Shown in pieces: positions 45,298 to 55,987 of a stretch of 64,000 bases of DNA. The position numbers and the translations under genes were made by a program. The stretch lies in the NCBI GenBank assembly GCA_905132765.1, contig CAJHQP010000841.1, positions 1 to 64,000 of the forward strand, given 5' to 3'. Source of the DNA: Moricandia arvensis. Lineage: Eukaryota > Streptophyta > Magnoliopsida > Brassicales > Brassicaceae. The notes beneath the pieces are model-generated. The model was not told the DNA's origin, did no database searches, and worked only from the letters and a program-made list of their open reading frames with translations. Within the stretch, counting starts at the first letter, position 1; each line of letters opens with the position of its first letter.

Positions 45298-45316
45298 CTC
45301 CCCGGCAACGGCGCCA
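45298..45316 (-). other. Athila 2 primer-binding site (tRNA-Asp)
   Basis: The minus strand reads TGGCGCCGTTGCCGGGGAG, complementary to the 3' end of plant tRNA-Asp including CCA, the primer known for Athila. It lies four bases from the LTR. It is not part of a tRNA gene. Confidence 0.93.
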
Positions 45317-45320
45317 AATT

Positions 45321-46756
45321 TGATATCACTCAAATTACCCTAAGGAGTGAATTTTACTCTCTCAAATAAGAGGTTCAATTGTAGTACTTAGAGATTGAAT
45401 CCACAGTGAGCATGGGCACACAATAGACTATAGATGTTTAGATTAAGCTAGACAAACAAATTATTATAGGAATAAATAGTGGACAAGTAAGCAGGTGATT
45501 GGTTTGTAAACAATAAGATGAATAGATCTAGGGATTTATCAATCAACATATTCAAAACAAAAATCAAGGATGCCAAGGGTTTTATTGATCAAATTATAGA
45601 ACTCGAATTCATAAGCAAGTAATCCAGCTCTCGCATGCAATTACTAATTATATACTTAAGTTATGTGTTCCAGCTCTCGCATGCAATTACTAATCAGATG
45701 CCTAAGTTCCATGTTCCAGCTCTCGCATGCAAACAAGGATCGAGCGTTGATCGATACCAATGTTTGGGTATCGAGCGATGCTACCTCAGATAAGCATTAA
45801 CAAACATATAGATAATGTTCAACTAGATCCTAGACCAACTCTCGTATGTGCCTAGATATCTAATCCACACAGGGCTCGGGTTCTGTTAATTGATTGAACT
45901 CTCATGCCTCTTAATTGTCCTATTATTCTAGGTTCAGTAACCAGTCACACTCTCGTGTTATTCCACAACTCTAGATCCTAGTATTACAAGCCACCATGGT
46001 GTAGATATCTATAGATAACCTAGCAATCCTATGACTCTTAGTTTGACATTAAGAACATGAAATCCCTAAACCTAAAAAGATGATTACTCAAACATAGAAG
46101 CAATAACACAAATCATAGTCTGAATAAGTAATATATATATAAATTAATATAAAACCAAAAGAGTTCCAATCAATCTCTTGAAGAAGAATTGATCTTTTCT
46201 CCAAAAATTAAGACAATGAATAAATAAAGCTTAGCCGTCAACAATGACTTAGAAAACTATATAAATTAGGTCTAAACTCGTCCAGGGGTATTCTCGCAAT
46301 TTGTGATGGCTTCTAGGCTTAAGTCGGCCTTCAAAAAATTCGGGACTGTCTTCTGGATCACCTTCGATCGACACCAAGGCTGTGCCGTCGATCGACACTC
46401 ATTCATCTTCTCGACAACTTCCTCTCGCAAGGCAGACAGACTACTCTTCAGTAAATCAGGCATATCTTTAGATCTAACCGTCCGATGGACCTCAAACTTG
46501 TAACATTGGAAATATAATCCAAAGCTATATCTTGTGTCAAAATATCAGCTCAATCTCACCGTGGGAAGATCTCCATCCATAGAGAAACTTATGACGCATC
46601 TACACAGTTTTGCATCTCAATCAGCTCCAGAATCACCAAAGTACTCTAGAACGTACCTGAAGTTGAAAACACTCTAATATAACTCCAAAAATATATAATA
46701 GATTCTAAATAGTGATGATATCATGGCTGAAAAGTGGTAAATATCTGACCCTATCA
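45321..46756 (-). repeat. Complete Athila LTR shared by elements 2 and 3
   Basis: 1,436 bp. On the minus strand it begins TGATAGGGTCAG and ends GAGTGATATCA (TG...CA with a TGATA/TATCA inverted end). At 45320 it abuts the primer site of Athila 2; at 46757 it abuts the polypurine tract of Athila 3, so it is at once the 5' LTR of one and the 3' LTR of the other. It contains three 46-bp-spaced repeats (45624-45732) and two cgatcgacac palindromes (46364-46398). Confidence 0.88.
45624..45732. repeat. 46-bp-period repeat within the Athila LTR
   Basis: ccagctctcgcatgcaa occurs at 45624, 45670 and 45716, separated by similar 29-base spacers (ttactaat..a...cttaagt). Decayed relatives (actctcgtatg, actctcatg) continue near 45840 and 45897. 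Confidence 0.9.
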
Positions 46757-46772
46757 GCTCCCCCAAACTTAT
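46757..46772 (-). other. Athila 3 polypurine tract
   Basis: The minus strand reads AAGTTTGGGGGAGC immediately before the LTR start TGATAGGG: the plus-strand primer of the element. Confidence 0.85.
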
Positions 46773-47234
46773 CTTTTTGCTTGTCCTCAAGCAAAGAATA
46801 TCACAATCTGAAAATGGTTTGAAAACACATGGACTCACAATATCTCTAACTTATCCTTATCACCTCTACTATGTTGCAGCCACATCAAATAAATACCAAT
46901 ATTAGAGAAACTTTATATACCTTATCGTAGTATAGCAACCAAATCCATTATACCAACAACTTAGCAAATACTAGTCTCACTCACCCCTCTACTAACATCA
47001 TTTCTTGCATAAAATAAAAGTGCAGGCTTTACTTTGGGAGTATCGATCAAATGACACATGGACTCTTTACCCCTGCAAGTATCTGAGCACACATGTAGTT
47101 TCTCTGATCCCTTTCTTCCCTCTTCCCTCTTTTCTCTCTTCTCTGAATCTTTTTGGATCTCAAACTCAATGGGCAATGATGTTGATACAGTCTTGATATC
47201 TTATTTTTGATTTTTTTTGGCCAAAGTTGTAGGC

Positions 47235-47338
47235 GAATAGTGGGGTCATCGGTAATGTACCTACCCCTCGCTTCCAACGATGTGTGATCATTCCTTTTAA
47301 TTAGAATAGTTGGGTCATCGGTAATGTACCTACCCCTC
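47235..47338. repeat. Duplicated 35-bp block in the Athila 3 3' region
   Basis: gaatagt.gggtcatcggtaatgtacctacccctc is present at 47235-47269 and 47303-47338. One copy leads into the ctctgcatct sequence shared with Athila 2; the other leads into unrelated cttccaacgatgtg. Confidence 0.85.
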
Positions 47339-47512
47339 TGCATCTTGGGAAATCATCTCAATTTTTTATTTTATTTAGATGCCGAGGAGAGAGAGAGAAG
47401 GGAATCAAAAACACACAGAATTTTACTCTTCCAGACTTGCAGGACGAAATCTAATCCAATGTATGCCAAAACCCAAAGCAAGTAGATTAGTTAGTATTAG
47501 GTTGAAGGTCAG

Positions 47513-47819
47513 CTTCGTTAAATCGGGCATAACTTTAGATCTAACCCTCATATCCTCACACTGGTGGTATTGGAAAGCTAACTCAAAGCTATATCTTGTA
47601 TCAAAATATCAGCTCAATCTCACCATGGTAAAACATCCATCCATAGATAAACTTCTGACGCATTTGCACAGTTATGCATCTCAAACTGCTCCAGAATCAC
47701 CATACTACTCCAAAACATACCTGAACCTGAAAACACTCCAATAAAACTCCAGAAACATATAATAGACTATAAATAGGGCTGATATCATGGCCTAAAGTGG
47801 TAAATACCAGACCCTACCA
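47513..47819 (-). repeat. Displaced fragment of the Athila LTR
   Basis: About 307 bp matching the outer part of the complete LTR (46450-46756) in the same orientation, including tatatcttgt.tcaaaatatcagctcaatctcacc and the terminal accctacca. On its left it is fused within 'gtcagcttcg|ttaaatcgggcat' to Athila 3' sequence, and on its right it is not followed by a polypurine tract. It is therefore a rearranged piece, not a functional LTR. Confidence 0.8.
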
Positions 47820-47884
47820 TAAACCTAAATTAATAACTAGATACTGAAAAACAAATAATAATCTGAACTACAAAAATCTGAGAT

Positions 47885-48740
47885 GTGACAAGCACTGCCC
47901 GAGATGCAGAGAGCCGGAAAAATAGTTACTCATGCCATTTTTGAGTGTCCTCCTGCTCTGCAAGTTTGGGCTTTATCTTCGACGGCCTCGGGTCAAAACA
48001 TGTTTCTATTGCCTAGCAATTATGTCAATACATGTTACCTTTTTTGGCGAAAGGATGGAATTGTTGCACCTGAGTCACACAGAGACCCTTATCCTTAGAT
48101 AATTTGGTATATATGGAAGGCCAGGAATGATAAACTATTCAGAGGGATCGACAGAGATCCTATGGAGTTAGTAAGATATGCAGAAAGAGAATGCCTTGCG
48201 TGGTTTAGTGCTAATGAGACAATCAACCAGAATCCACAAGCGCGCCATTGCGAGGAGACACATATCTTATGTATAGAGAATATTTGTATGGTGGACGGTT
48301 CTTGGACCGAAAAAGATCAGTATAGTGGCTGCGGATGGGTGTGGAAGAACTGCAGCTGGAAAATAAAGCTCATGGAGATGCGAAATCTAAGGAAGCGAGA
48401 GACAACACTTCACTCAGAACTAGAAGCTCTTAGATGGTCTATGGAGTGTATGCTCCAGTATTCGTCATCTCAGCGCTTTGGCACACACTGTAAGGAAATT
48501 ATAACGATTATATCAGATCCGCAAGCATGGCTGAGTTTTGCAATGAAATTGGAGGCTATAAAGACACTACTGATTTGTTTTCCAGACTTCGAGATTTGTC
48601 ACATCCCAAGGGTTCATAATGGAGTTTCAGACACATTGGTCAAGACCACATGAGCATTTCATAGAGATCTTTGTTTTGTTGGTTGTTATATTCTGGTCTG
48701 CTATCCCAGACCACCTCAAGTCTGAGTAATAGAATTGCCG
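47885..48740 (+). mobile_element. 3' end of an L1-type LINE
   Basis: 5'-truncated, opposite to the surrounding Athila. It starts within the zinc-ribbon region of a LINE polyprotein and ends in a short A-rich tail (tcaaaaaataaaatgaaa), after which Athila sequence resumes (acttactacacagtgggttgcctcccact). Truncation at the 5' end and an A-rich 3' end are typical of target-primed reverse transcription. Confidence 0.8.
47887..48653 (+). pseudogene. LINE zf-RVT and RNase H-like (RVT_3) fragment
   Basis: CPRCREPEK...THAIFECPPALQVWAL is the zf-RVT zinc ribbon. After one or two disruptions (a stop near 48097) an uninterrupted 163-codon frame (48162-48653) carries the plant LINE RNase H domain: CMVDGSWT (first Asp), GCGWVW, LHSELEALRWSMECM (catalytic Glu), IISDPQAWLSF (Asp) and HIPRVHNGVSDTLV (the usual 'vPR..N..AD.LA' end, with Asp kept). 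The catalytic acids are present. It would need the rest of the LINE to work. Confidence 0.82.
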
Positions 48741-48744
48741 TTAG

Positions 48745-49900
48745 ATGTCAAAAAATAAAATGAAATACAAATTAAAACTTACTACACAGTGGGTTGCCTC
48801 CCACTCAGTGCTTAGTTATAGTCTTAAGCTCAACATTTTGAATTCTGGACTAGGAAGGTGGGTCATAAAACCAATGAGGAAAGCAAGTATCCACATACTC
48901 TCTGCTCGTTCCAAACCATGCACTAATAGAACCTCCTACAGCTTCATCTGCTCTAGCTTGCTGATTTCACATCTTCCTCTGAGCAAATGCCAATATGCCC
49001 ATCCTTTATTCAAGTGTTTGAATGCATCCCGTCAGAATGTTAAGTATTGCATATGTGGGCTCTGAAATATCCTCCAATCTCTGGTTGATACTATCCCTCA
49101 TCAAGTCCTGAGAAAGGTAAACTCCATAAAGCTTGTCTTGTAAGAACTTCTATGTTACTAGTCTCGGCCTAGATTCTGCGTTGTGATTGCCGATTGATGG
49201 CCAAACGTTGTCGTCTGTCGATGCTGAACTGACTGCTTCACCCGATGTTTGTTTTTTGAAGAGATTCCCTGATCCGTTGGCCAGAGCTAGTATGTCTGCG
49301 ATATCGTCCTTGGGCACATTGAGAATACTTCCATCCATTGTTCGTGCATATCCATCTGGGTCTCTCATGATTCCAAGCTCATCTGGTCTGAGGTAGCCAT
49401 AATCTTCATCGCATCATGTCGGGATGTCGTCGATCGAAGCTATAGAGTCACCGTCAATCAATGCTGCATTCTAGCTTCCATCAAATCCCCTAAAATTTCC
49501 AGTCTCATCTAGTGCAAAGGCATGGTACTCGACTGATTCTTATTCAAAGTAAGAATCATTGTACTCCGAGTTGTTAGGCTATGGCATCCTCTCACAGTAT
49601 TGCTGGCCAATGTATACTATCTCTTCTTGATTGTCTTCATCGTTATGATATGTGGCATAAACGTCGACAAATGGTGTATAGTGAGTATCGATCGATGCCG
49701 AAGGGTGGATTCCGTCCTGGATCTGATTGAAGGGACCGTTGACCGATGCCAAGGGTTGGGTATCGATCTATTCTGTGTCCGCAGGCTCATCGTCTTGATC
49801 GTATATGCAGAAGCATGTAGCAATCAAACATGGATCATCAACCAATTCTATCCGAGTAGCCTTGTTCTTGAGTTTAACAAGTTCATAGAAATTGTATTGA
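48745..49900 (-). other. Athila 3 3' region, upper part
   Basis: Non-coding or decayed Athila sequence between the LINE and protease. It includes the conserved cagtgggttgcctcccac block (48.79 kb) and minus-strand scraps of SID-repeat coding sequence with cgatcga motifs at 49430 and 49688. The open frame 48745-49065 is on the wrong strand and unrecognised. Confidence 0.6.
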
Positions 49901-50440
49901 TCAATCAAGGATAAATACAACTTGTTTGTCTTCATGTCGCATATAGCTCCCACTGTTGCCATGAAGGCTCTTCCAAGGAGTAATAAAGAGTTTCAATCAA
50001 TATTTATATCCATCACATGGAAGTATACTGGAAATAAGGCGTTGTGAATCTGCATTGGATGGTCTCTGGCAATCCTTCATGAATTCACTTTGGGGCAATC
50101 CACAAAGGTGAATGAATCACTCGAAGGCTCCACTTTCAAGCTTAGCTTCTATGCCATCACTCTAGGCATGATGCTAACTGCTGATCCAGTATCGCAGAGG
50201 GCGTTAGGATATTTCTGACCTTTGACAAAACATGGAATCACAAATTCTCTAGGGTCAATTTTCTTTTTCAAAGTAGTCCTCTGCTTCATCTTCTCTCTGA
50301 GGTCATTGAACATGCACTCTATGTCCTTTTCTGTTTCCTTGGATTCCCTGAAAAACATCCACAATCTATGATTATAATATGCTTCATCAAATGGTGTATC
50401 TAAAGGAATTTTAAAAGCTCTTTTGACAAAGTCATCCATC
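49901..50440 (-). pseudogene. Athila 3 protease region
   Basis: The minus-strand frame 50439-50149 has KKIDPREFVIPCFVKGQKYPNALCDTGSAVSIMPRVMA, with the retropepsin D-T-G intact. A stop follows, and the remainder (VEPSSDSFTFVDCPK, decayed SLLLGRAFMATVGAICDM) continues to about 49.93 kb. It belongs to the same family as 42840-43216. Confidence 0.8.
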
Positions 50441-52090
50441 TCTTTCTCAGTTGCTTCTTTGCGAAGATGTTTGGGAATATTCTGCTTCTTTTTGGAGTGT
50501 TTTCTGTTGTCATGGGATCATGTGCATTGGCTTTCTGTTCCTTATTCTCCATCCTCGAAGGTCTGACAAATAAGCTGGCACTCAGACTTGGTAACCGAAT
50601 CGATTCTGATGTTGGAGACTGTCGATCAATACTAGCTTCTCGACGTCGATCGATGTTGGAAGATTCACACGAGGCAACCAATTAAGCAGGTTCCATCGAT
50701 CGATCGTTCGGATTGGGTGTCGATCAACACCAATGCGAACTGCCGAAAGACATGGCACTCTCTACACAAACTCTTCTTGCAGATGTTCTCTCTTCACTTC
50801 TTGCCAAAAGTCTTCACCTATCATTGCATTGACGTGGTGCTTCTAACTAGCTTCCCCTTTCTCCTTAATCAAGGCCTCATGTCTCTCAATGGCCTCACTT
50901 GTTTGGACCACTTGATTCTCCAACTTTTTGTCATGAGTGTTGGGGTTCTCAAACTTGGTGTTAAGGTTGGTGTACAACAAATCTATCTTCCCACTAGATT
51001 TCACAGTCATCTGCTGTTATTGCTCCAATATCCTATCAACCATAGCTTCCAATTTGCTATCCTGAGGCTTCTGCTGCTGTGAATTCTGATTATTGTAACT
51101 CATGTTGCCACCATAGGAGTTCTTGTTATAGTCTGGATTTCATGGTCTCTAGTAACCGTTTCCACCAACAAAATTCACATCCTCTTCTTCGTCTTCTTCT
51201 TCCAAGGCTTTCACTTCTTGCTTTTTGAGAAATTTCTAAACATTTTCTAATTTTTCCTTGACTTCAGCTATATACTCCTTGCTCAAAGATGTAGCTGATT
51301 TTCTCCTCTCATAGTCAGTGCTCTTGGTGCTATTGCTAGACGCCAACTTTTCAATAAGCCTTCTTCCTTCTTCTGGACTTCTAGTGCTGAAATTTCCTTT
51401 ACTAGCTGTGTCTAAAGCCATTTGGTATTGCAGATCAATACCTCTGAAGAAAGTGCTAAGTAGCTGCACTTCATTGAAACCGTGGTGTGGGCAGTCTCTA
51501 TGGTAGGATTTGAATCTAAACCAAGAGCTTCTGAATGATTCTCCAGGCTCCTGTGTGAATGTAGCGATCCTGCTCCTCAAGTCTTCTGCTCGTGCATCAT
51601 CGAAGAAATTGCGCAGGATTGCATTTTTGATGTCTATCCAAGATGTCAAAGATCCTGGTGGTAATTGCTTAAGCCAATGCAAAGCATCTCCAGCGAGTGA
51701 GTACTTGAAGAGCTTGCAGAATAGATAGTCCTCAAGGACTCCATTGTCTTTAATAACAGATACTAGATCCTAAAATCGCGCCAGGTGAACCCTTGGGGTG
51801 TTCATGTTGCAATCTATGGTAGGGTGTCTGTGCAACAAGTGCAAAGAAGGACGATTTCATCTCAAAATCCTTCCTTTGGAAAGCTGGAGCAAGAATAGCG
51901 GATCTATTAGAACAGAACTGGTCTAGACGATTGTAGTCTGCCAGTGTCCGTTGAGCAGCTTTGTCGACAGCTTCAGGTTGAGCTACTACATCGTCTGCTT
52001 CTAGTTTGGGGATTTTAGGTCTCTGTTCGTCAATTTTCTGACATGTTGCATCATGAATATGACCTTCAAGGTCATACATGTTTCCTCTCT
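50441..52090 (-). pseudogene. Athila 3 gag, broken, N-terminus incomplete
   Basis: The frame 52079-51750 is the N-terminal domain (RTLADYNRLDQFCSNRSAI, DFEMKSSFFALVAQTPYH, HEHPKG). The frame 51682-51236 is the retrotrans_gag core (WLKQLPPGSLTSWIDIKNAIL, RSRIATFTQEPGESFRSSWFRFKSY, DCPHHGFNEVQLLSTFFRGID). SID-type repeats lie at 50.68-50.60 kb. A stop or frameshift separates the first two near 51.7 kb. The true start lies beyond 52.1 kb and is not certain. Confidence 0.82.
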
Positions 52091-52260
52091 CATCTCAAAC
52101 CACAACTAAAGTTGCAACCATCTTTTGCGAGCTACCGTCGATCAATGTCGTTTGGGTAATGTTAGATCTAAGTTTGCTCGACTCACACATCTTGAACCTA
52201 ACTCGATTGTGGGTATGATAAAGCATTCTATTGATCAATGGTGGTTAAAAATACGCGATA

Positions 52261-52620
52261 TGATGATTACATGGGCCGACGAACGTTGAGTCGCCGAGAA
52301 GTACAAAACGAGAAAGTAAATCGGCAAGAAGAATACGGATCAAAACCCTTATTCTAGCTGCCTTGTGAGTGTGTAAAAAGTCTCCTATTTTTGCTTGGTG
52401 GCATCTATTTTCCTTATATATGCAACCTGCCGTCGATGCCCTCGGCCGGTTAATCATTTGGGCCATGGTTGTAATGGGCTTCGACCAAAACGGCCGATCT
52501 TTAGGTCGTTTGGCTTTTTGTCGCCTTCCTCGCCGGCCAAATGCTATGTTGTTTTGGCCTTTGAGGGAAAGGCCTACTGTTTCTTGGGCCTTGAAGGGTG
52601 AGTGCAATTCACCTCCTACA
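52261..52620 (-). repeat. Tat A 3' LTR
   Basis: About 360 bp. On the minus strand it starts TGTAGGAGGTGAATTGCAC directly after the polypurine tract; the other end is placed at ...GTAATCATCA by the TG/CA rule, with Athila sequence beyond. Only one LTR is available, so this boundary is tentative. Confidence 0.6.
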
Positions 52621-52640
52621 GTAAGTCCCCCCAGTTCACT
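52621..52640 (-). other. Tat A polypurine tract
   Basis: The minus strand reads GTGAACTGGGGGGACTTAC just before the LTR start. It is analogous to GAGCTGGGGGGCTAAC of Tat B at 60327-60342. Confidence 0.75.
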
Positions 52641-53065
52641 TGTGATCGTTGCAGGTGATCTCAGTGAATTTGTTGGTTAGGTTCAAAACTATTGTCTGGG
52701 GCGATGTGCCTTTCCTGCCGTCAAATGTGTGCTCGACTTGTTTGTCTGCAACGGAGGAGACTGAATCGCTTTGTCGTTGTCCTAGGGCGATAGTCGTTTT
52801 GTCGCTGAGTCAGGCCGAAGGTTGTTCTGCCGTTGGACCTGAATCATTCGCGAATTTTTCCTTGGTGACTCGATTAGTCCTCTATGGTTTATTCCAAACC
52901 GATACTTTGGTCTTGATAGCTTAACCGAGAAGATGAATCGTCGCAAGCAAATTGGGCTTTCGAGGCGGTCTAATCGGGAAGCTGGGCTTTCGATGACTTT
53001 GAAGCCCAATTAGGACTTTTCTAGACCTAATTATTGCGCCCCAGGAGGCGTGTATCCCCCCCCCC

Positions 53066-53075
53066 AATAAATAAG
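53066..53075 (+). promoter_or_regulatory. TATA-like element for the Tat A antisense ORF
   Basis: AATAAATAAG after a C-run, followed about 20-60 bp on by a CT-rich leader (cctcattcttcattcttctctct) and, 115 bp on, by the aORF ATG. Its placement mirrors the clearer TATAAAT in Tat B. Confidence 0.4.
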
Positions 53076-53188
53076 TGATCCTCTTCCTCATTCTTCATTC
53101 TTCTCTCTAAGCACAAGTATTCTCTCGCTTCCTTCTCTCTACTTTCTCTCTCTTAATTTTTGTAGCATATATACGTCCTACGGAGGTT

Positions 53189-54984
53189 ATGTCGTCGGAA
53201 AGGGGATCAGATCGCCGGTTGACTCGCAAGGAGAAGGGCAAAAATATTGCCATATAATCCAGTCTGGCAAGAGATGCGACGACTAACGAGATTCTCGACG
53301 ATTTCTGACTGGTTCATCGTAACGCTTTGATGGATAAGGGCGACTTAGACACTCCCCAGAGAACCCTAGTTTATGTCGACATGGAGAAGAGACTGAGAGA
53401 AGAGGAGGGAGGCTCTTCTTCCACCGGTTCCGAAACGATTGATTCCTCATCCTCGTCTCGTGGGGAAGAGAATAAGTCGGGTTTCGACGGGACAGAAGAC
53501 GCGGTTAATCAGCCCATCAACGATTTCGTTCTGATTTTGTTTCACGATTATGGATATTTGGAAGAGTTACCTCCTTTAGATCCCGAGATGCGCCGTTCTC
53601 CCATCTTGGTTGGTTAGCTGTGGCGGAACATTCGGGGAACGGAGTCGACTGTGTGAAGCGTCAAGAGGTTGTTAAATAATATTGACATGAAAAATATAAT
53701 GTTTCTCATCCCGACGAACAAAGAGAGGCCCGGGTCGCCTCCGAGAGGGTACCAATGTCTGTACGAGGCGTACTTCGAGAAAGATGCACTTGTGCTGTTT
53801 CCCATCCCGCGATTGTTCACATCGTATGTCTTTTGTCGGAAAATCGTCCTCTCGCAGCTTGGGATGGGGGGATATCGCTTAGCAGTTGCGTTGATGGTTT
53901 TAGCTGCTGAGATTGATATGCCGCTCAGCGTTCGGGCGTTCGAGGAGTTGTCCTCGAGTAATCCGGAGAAAGATGGCATATTCATGACGAAGATGCGCCC
54001 TAAGTACAACATAATCACTGGGTATCCGAACAAGACATCCAACTGGCAGAGGCGATATTTTTACGTGAAATCAGATGAGTACTCCTTCGAGGAGCCTTTG
54101 GCAGAAGATTTTAGGGTTCTATGGAGCAATTGTTTCAGTAGACTTCCACCCTCGATCAGTCTTGTTCGCTTCTGTCGATCTAATTGTTTTCCTTTTGTCG
54201 TGCAGTCAAGCATCCAATCGTGAGAATTTTCTCGGAGAGGATTTCTTGGACAACGCTCGACGTTTGGTGGAGTTGGGTCATACGTTTTGACCCGATATTA
54301 GCGAGGATAGAGCGCGTCGTGCATTTTCTCGCGCCCCCAAAGGTAGGTTCTCCTTCTTATTTCATCGTGATTGTCGTTTAGTCGCCTTGCTGGATTCTTA
54401 CTCGAGTCATCTCCCGCAGATGATTGGGTTTCTAATCTTCCGTCCGAAGATCACAAGTCGAAGAAGCGTCTCTCGATATTTACCAAAGAGGAGCAAAGAG
54501 AGTTGAACCAGGCTAGGAAGATGAATGTTTTGTCGGACCTTAGTGCCAACCTTAAGGAGAAGAAGGCGACATGCCTCATGGGCGTGATTGATGGTATGGG
54601 CTTGGATAGGTCGGAAAATCCTGCGTTGGAGATGGGTCCTGAGCTTGCCGAATTTAGGGATCCGGAGGCGGAGCGAGTACATTCTGATACTTTTGCACTG
54701 GCCTTGAAGAGAAGAAAAAGACCCCGAGGTGACTCGCCCTACTCATCCGTTAGAGAGGGTGGATCTGTCGACCGATCGGAGGGTGAAGACAAAACCGTTG
54801 GTTTGGAAGTCGCGGTCGATGCAGGGGCTCACGAGCCTGCAAAGAAGAAGAAGAAGGGCGAGAAGAATAAGTAGGTGGAGAGTCAACTCGACCCTGATGG
54901 CGAGAGTGCCCCGAGTGTAGGAGGCGGTCAGGACGGGGATGGCGACAAGCATATCGATATCGCCGACGACGCGATGGTTGATCC
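53189..54984 (+). pseudogene. Tat A antisense ORF (aORF), degenerate
   Basis: Opposite in strand to pol. It starts MSSERGSDRRLTRKEKG, then Ser/Glu-rich sequence (53327-53617). The conserved central part has GSPPRGYQCLYEAYFEKDALVLFPIPRLFTSYVFCRKIVLSQLGMGGYR-like sequence at 53.72-53.88 kb (the 'egyy..Ye..F..gl.fPiP.l' pattern) and NWQRRYFYVKSDEYSFEEPL at 54.04-54.1 kb. The C-terminal third (54.42-54.87 kb) is charged and basic. Stops lie near 53257 and 53617, and probable introns near 54.13-54.21 and 54.34-54.42 kb. The product is known only as the 'putative plant transposon protein' of Tat elements; its role is undetermined. Confidence 0.75.
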
Positions 54985-55987
54985 CTTGCATGTTGTAATG
55001 TATTCAGTAAGTCGTTGTTGGGACTTACAATATTTGAGTTTTAATATATTTGAGTTTTTGATGTTTTTCCTCAAGTTATTTTAGTCGGCGGGACCACCGA
55101 GTGGATTCCGTGTTACTTAGGAAAGTTCCGGACTTAGTTGAATTTAACTCGCAGTATTTATGTTAAGTCATTTGCAGATAAGTCATAGCGAGTCGAACAC
55201 GAAAGTTTTGTCGCTCTCTAGTAAGTCGTAGGGTTTCGGTCGTACTAAGTCTATTTAGTCGATGGTTGACTAGATTAGATGAATTTTGGTTGACTATACG
55301 ATCGGTATTTAGTAAGTCGCTTTGTGAACTTAGAATACTTCGACGCAATAGTCCCTTACCCGCGGTAACCCCGTTTAGCCGTTTGCCGACGAGGGGTAAT
55401 GGATTTATTTCAGCCGGACTGTCCGAAGTGGTTTAGCCATCGGTCTCGTCCCGACTTTGAACCATCGGATCCGGTTAGAGTGTTTGCGAGAGAAATAAAG
55501 GTATCCATTTTGCATAAAAGTAACTTTACAAAGCTTTCGGTTGGTCGGAACACGTTTGAAAGTAATTAATGAAAACGGAAATTATTCGATGGATCGACTT
55601 CGAATCGGTACGGTTCCCATGTTGGACAATTGTCTGATCAGAACGTGCCTGACTGTTGGGTATGAGTGCCGCTGCATATTCCGAAGCTTGGGACGACCCA
55701 ATGTGCTTGGCCGCTTAGCATCGCTGGTTCGGAGGGAGGTTGTCTGGCCGGGCAAGGCCCGTTAAAAGGAGGCAACTCTTCAGAAGAGATTGGTTGGATT
55801 TTTGGTTATCGCTGGACCCGGTTAAGGGCTGCCTACGTACCTCTGTAAGAGGATGAAGCCAATTGTAGTTCGTTCTTACCGAGTAAAAGTGGCTTGATTG
55901 CGCATTTACTCGGTGTTTTTTTTTGGTATTTTTAGCGAGTAAAAGTGATTTTTGGTCATTTACTCGGCGAAGATCCTTAGTGATGTG
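54985..55987. other. Tat A spacer between aORF and pol
   Basis: Non-coding, less AT-rich than host DNA, full of taagtcg/gagtcg/tcggt words. It contains gctgcctacgtacctct at 55828, shared with Tat B at 63626. A 9-T run is at 55919. The open frames here are unrecognised. Confidence 0.6.

Larger units (their letters stand above)
41592..46756 (-). mobile_element. Athila-type Ty3/gypsy element 2, lacking pol and 3' LTR
   Basis: Minus strand: complete LTR (46756-45321), tRNA-Asp primer site (45316-45298), gag (45202 to about 43.23 kb), protease (43216-42840), then 3' non-coding sequence to 41.6 kb. RT, RNase H and integrase are missing. The 3' region is homologous to that of Athila 3 (aatgtacctacc.ctctgcatct...gatgccga(a/g)gagagag...acttgcaggacgaaat) but the 3' LTR is absent, replaced by CACTA sequence. 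Confidence 0.85.
46757..52255 (-). mobile_element. Athila-type Ty3/gypsy element 3, lacking pol, 5' end lost
   Basis: Minus strand: gag (52.1-50.45 kb), protease (50.44-49.9 kb), 3' region (49.9-46.78 kb), polypurine tract (46772-46757), then the shared LTR. The 5' end (leader, primer site and LTR) is cut off by the Tat A LTR at about 52261. An LTR fragment (47513-47819) and a LINE end (47.89-48.74 kb) are embedded in its 3' region. RT, RNase H and integrase are absent, as in the other two Athila copies. Confidence 0.82.

Noticed and set aside
45298..45316. Sequence matching the 3' end of tRNA-Asp
   Set aside because: Only the last 18 bases match, beside an LTR; it is a retrotransposon primer-binding site, not a tRNA gene.
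45624..45732. Regularly spaced repeats resembling a CRISPR array
   Set aside because: Only three repeats, spacers similar to each other, inside a plant LTR; no cas genes and not a prokaryote.
52369..52680. Open frames in both directions over 52.25-52.68 kb
   Set aside because: They lie in the Tat A LTR and polypurine region, with no conserved protein motif.
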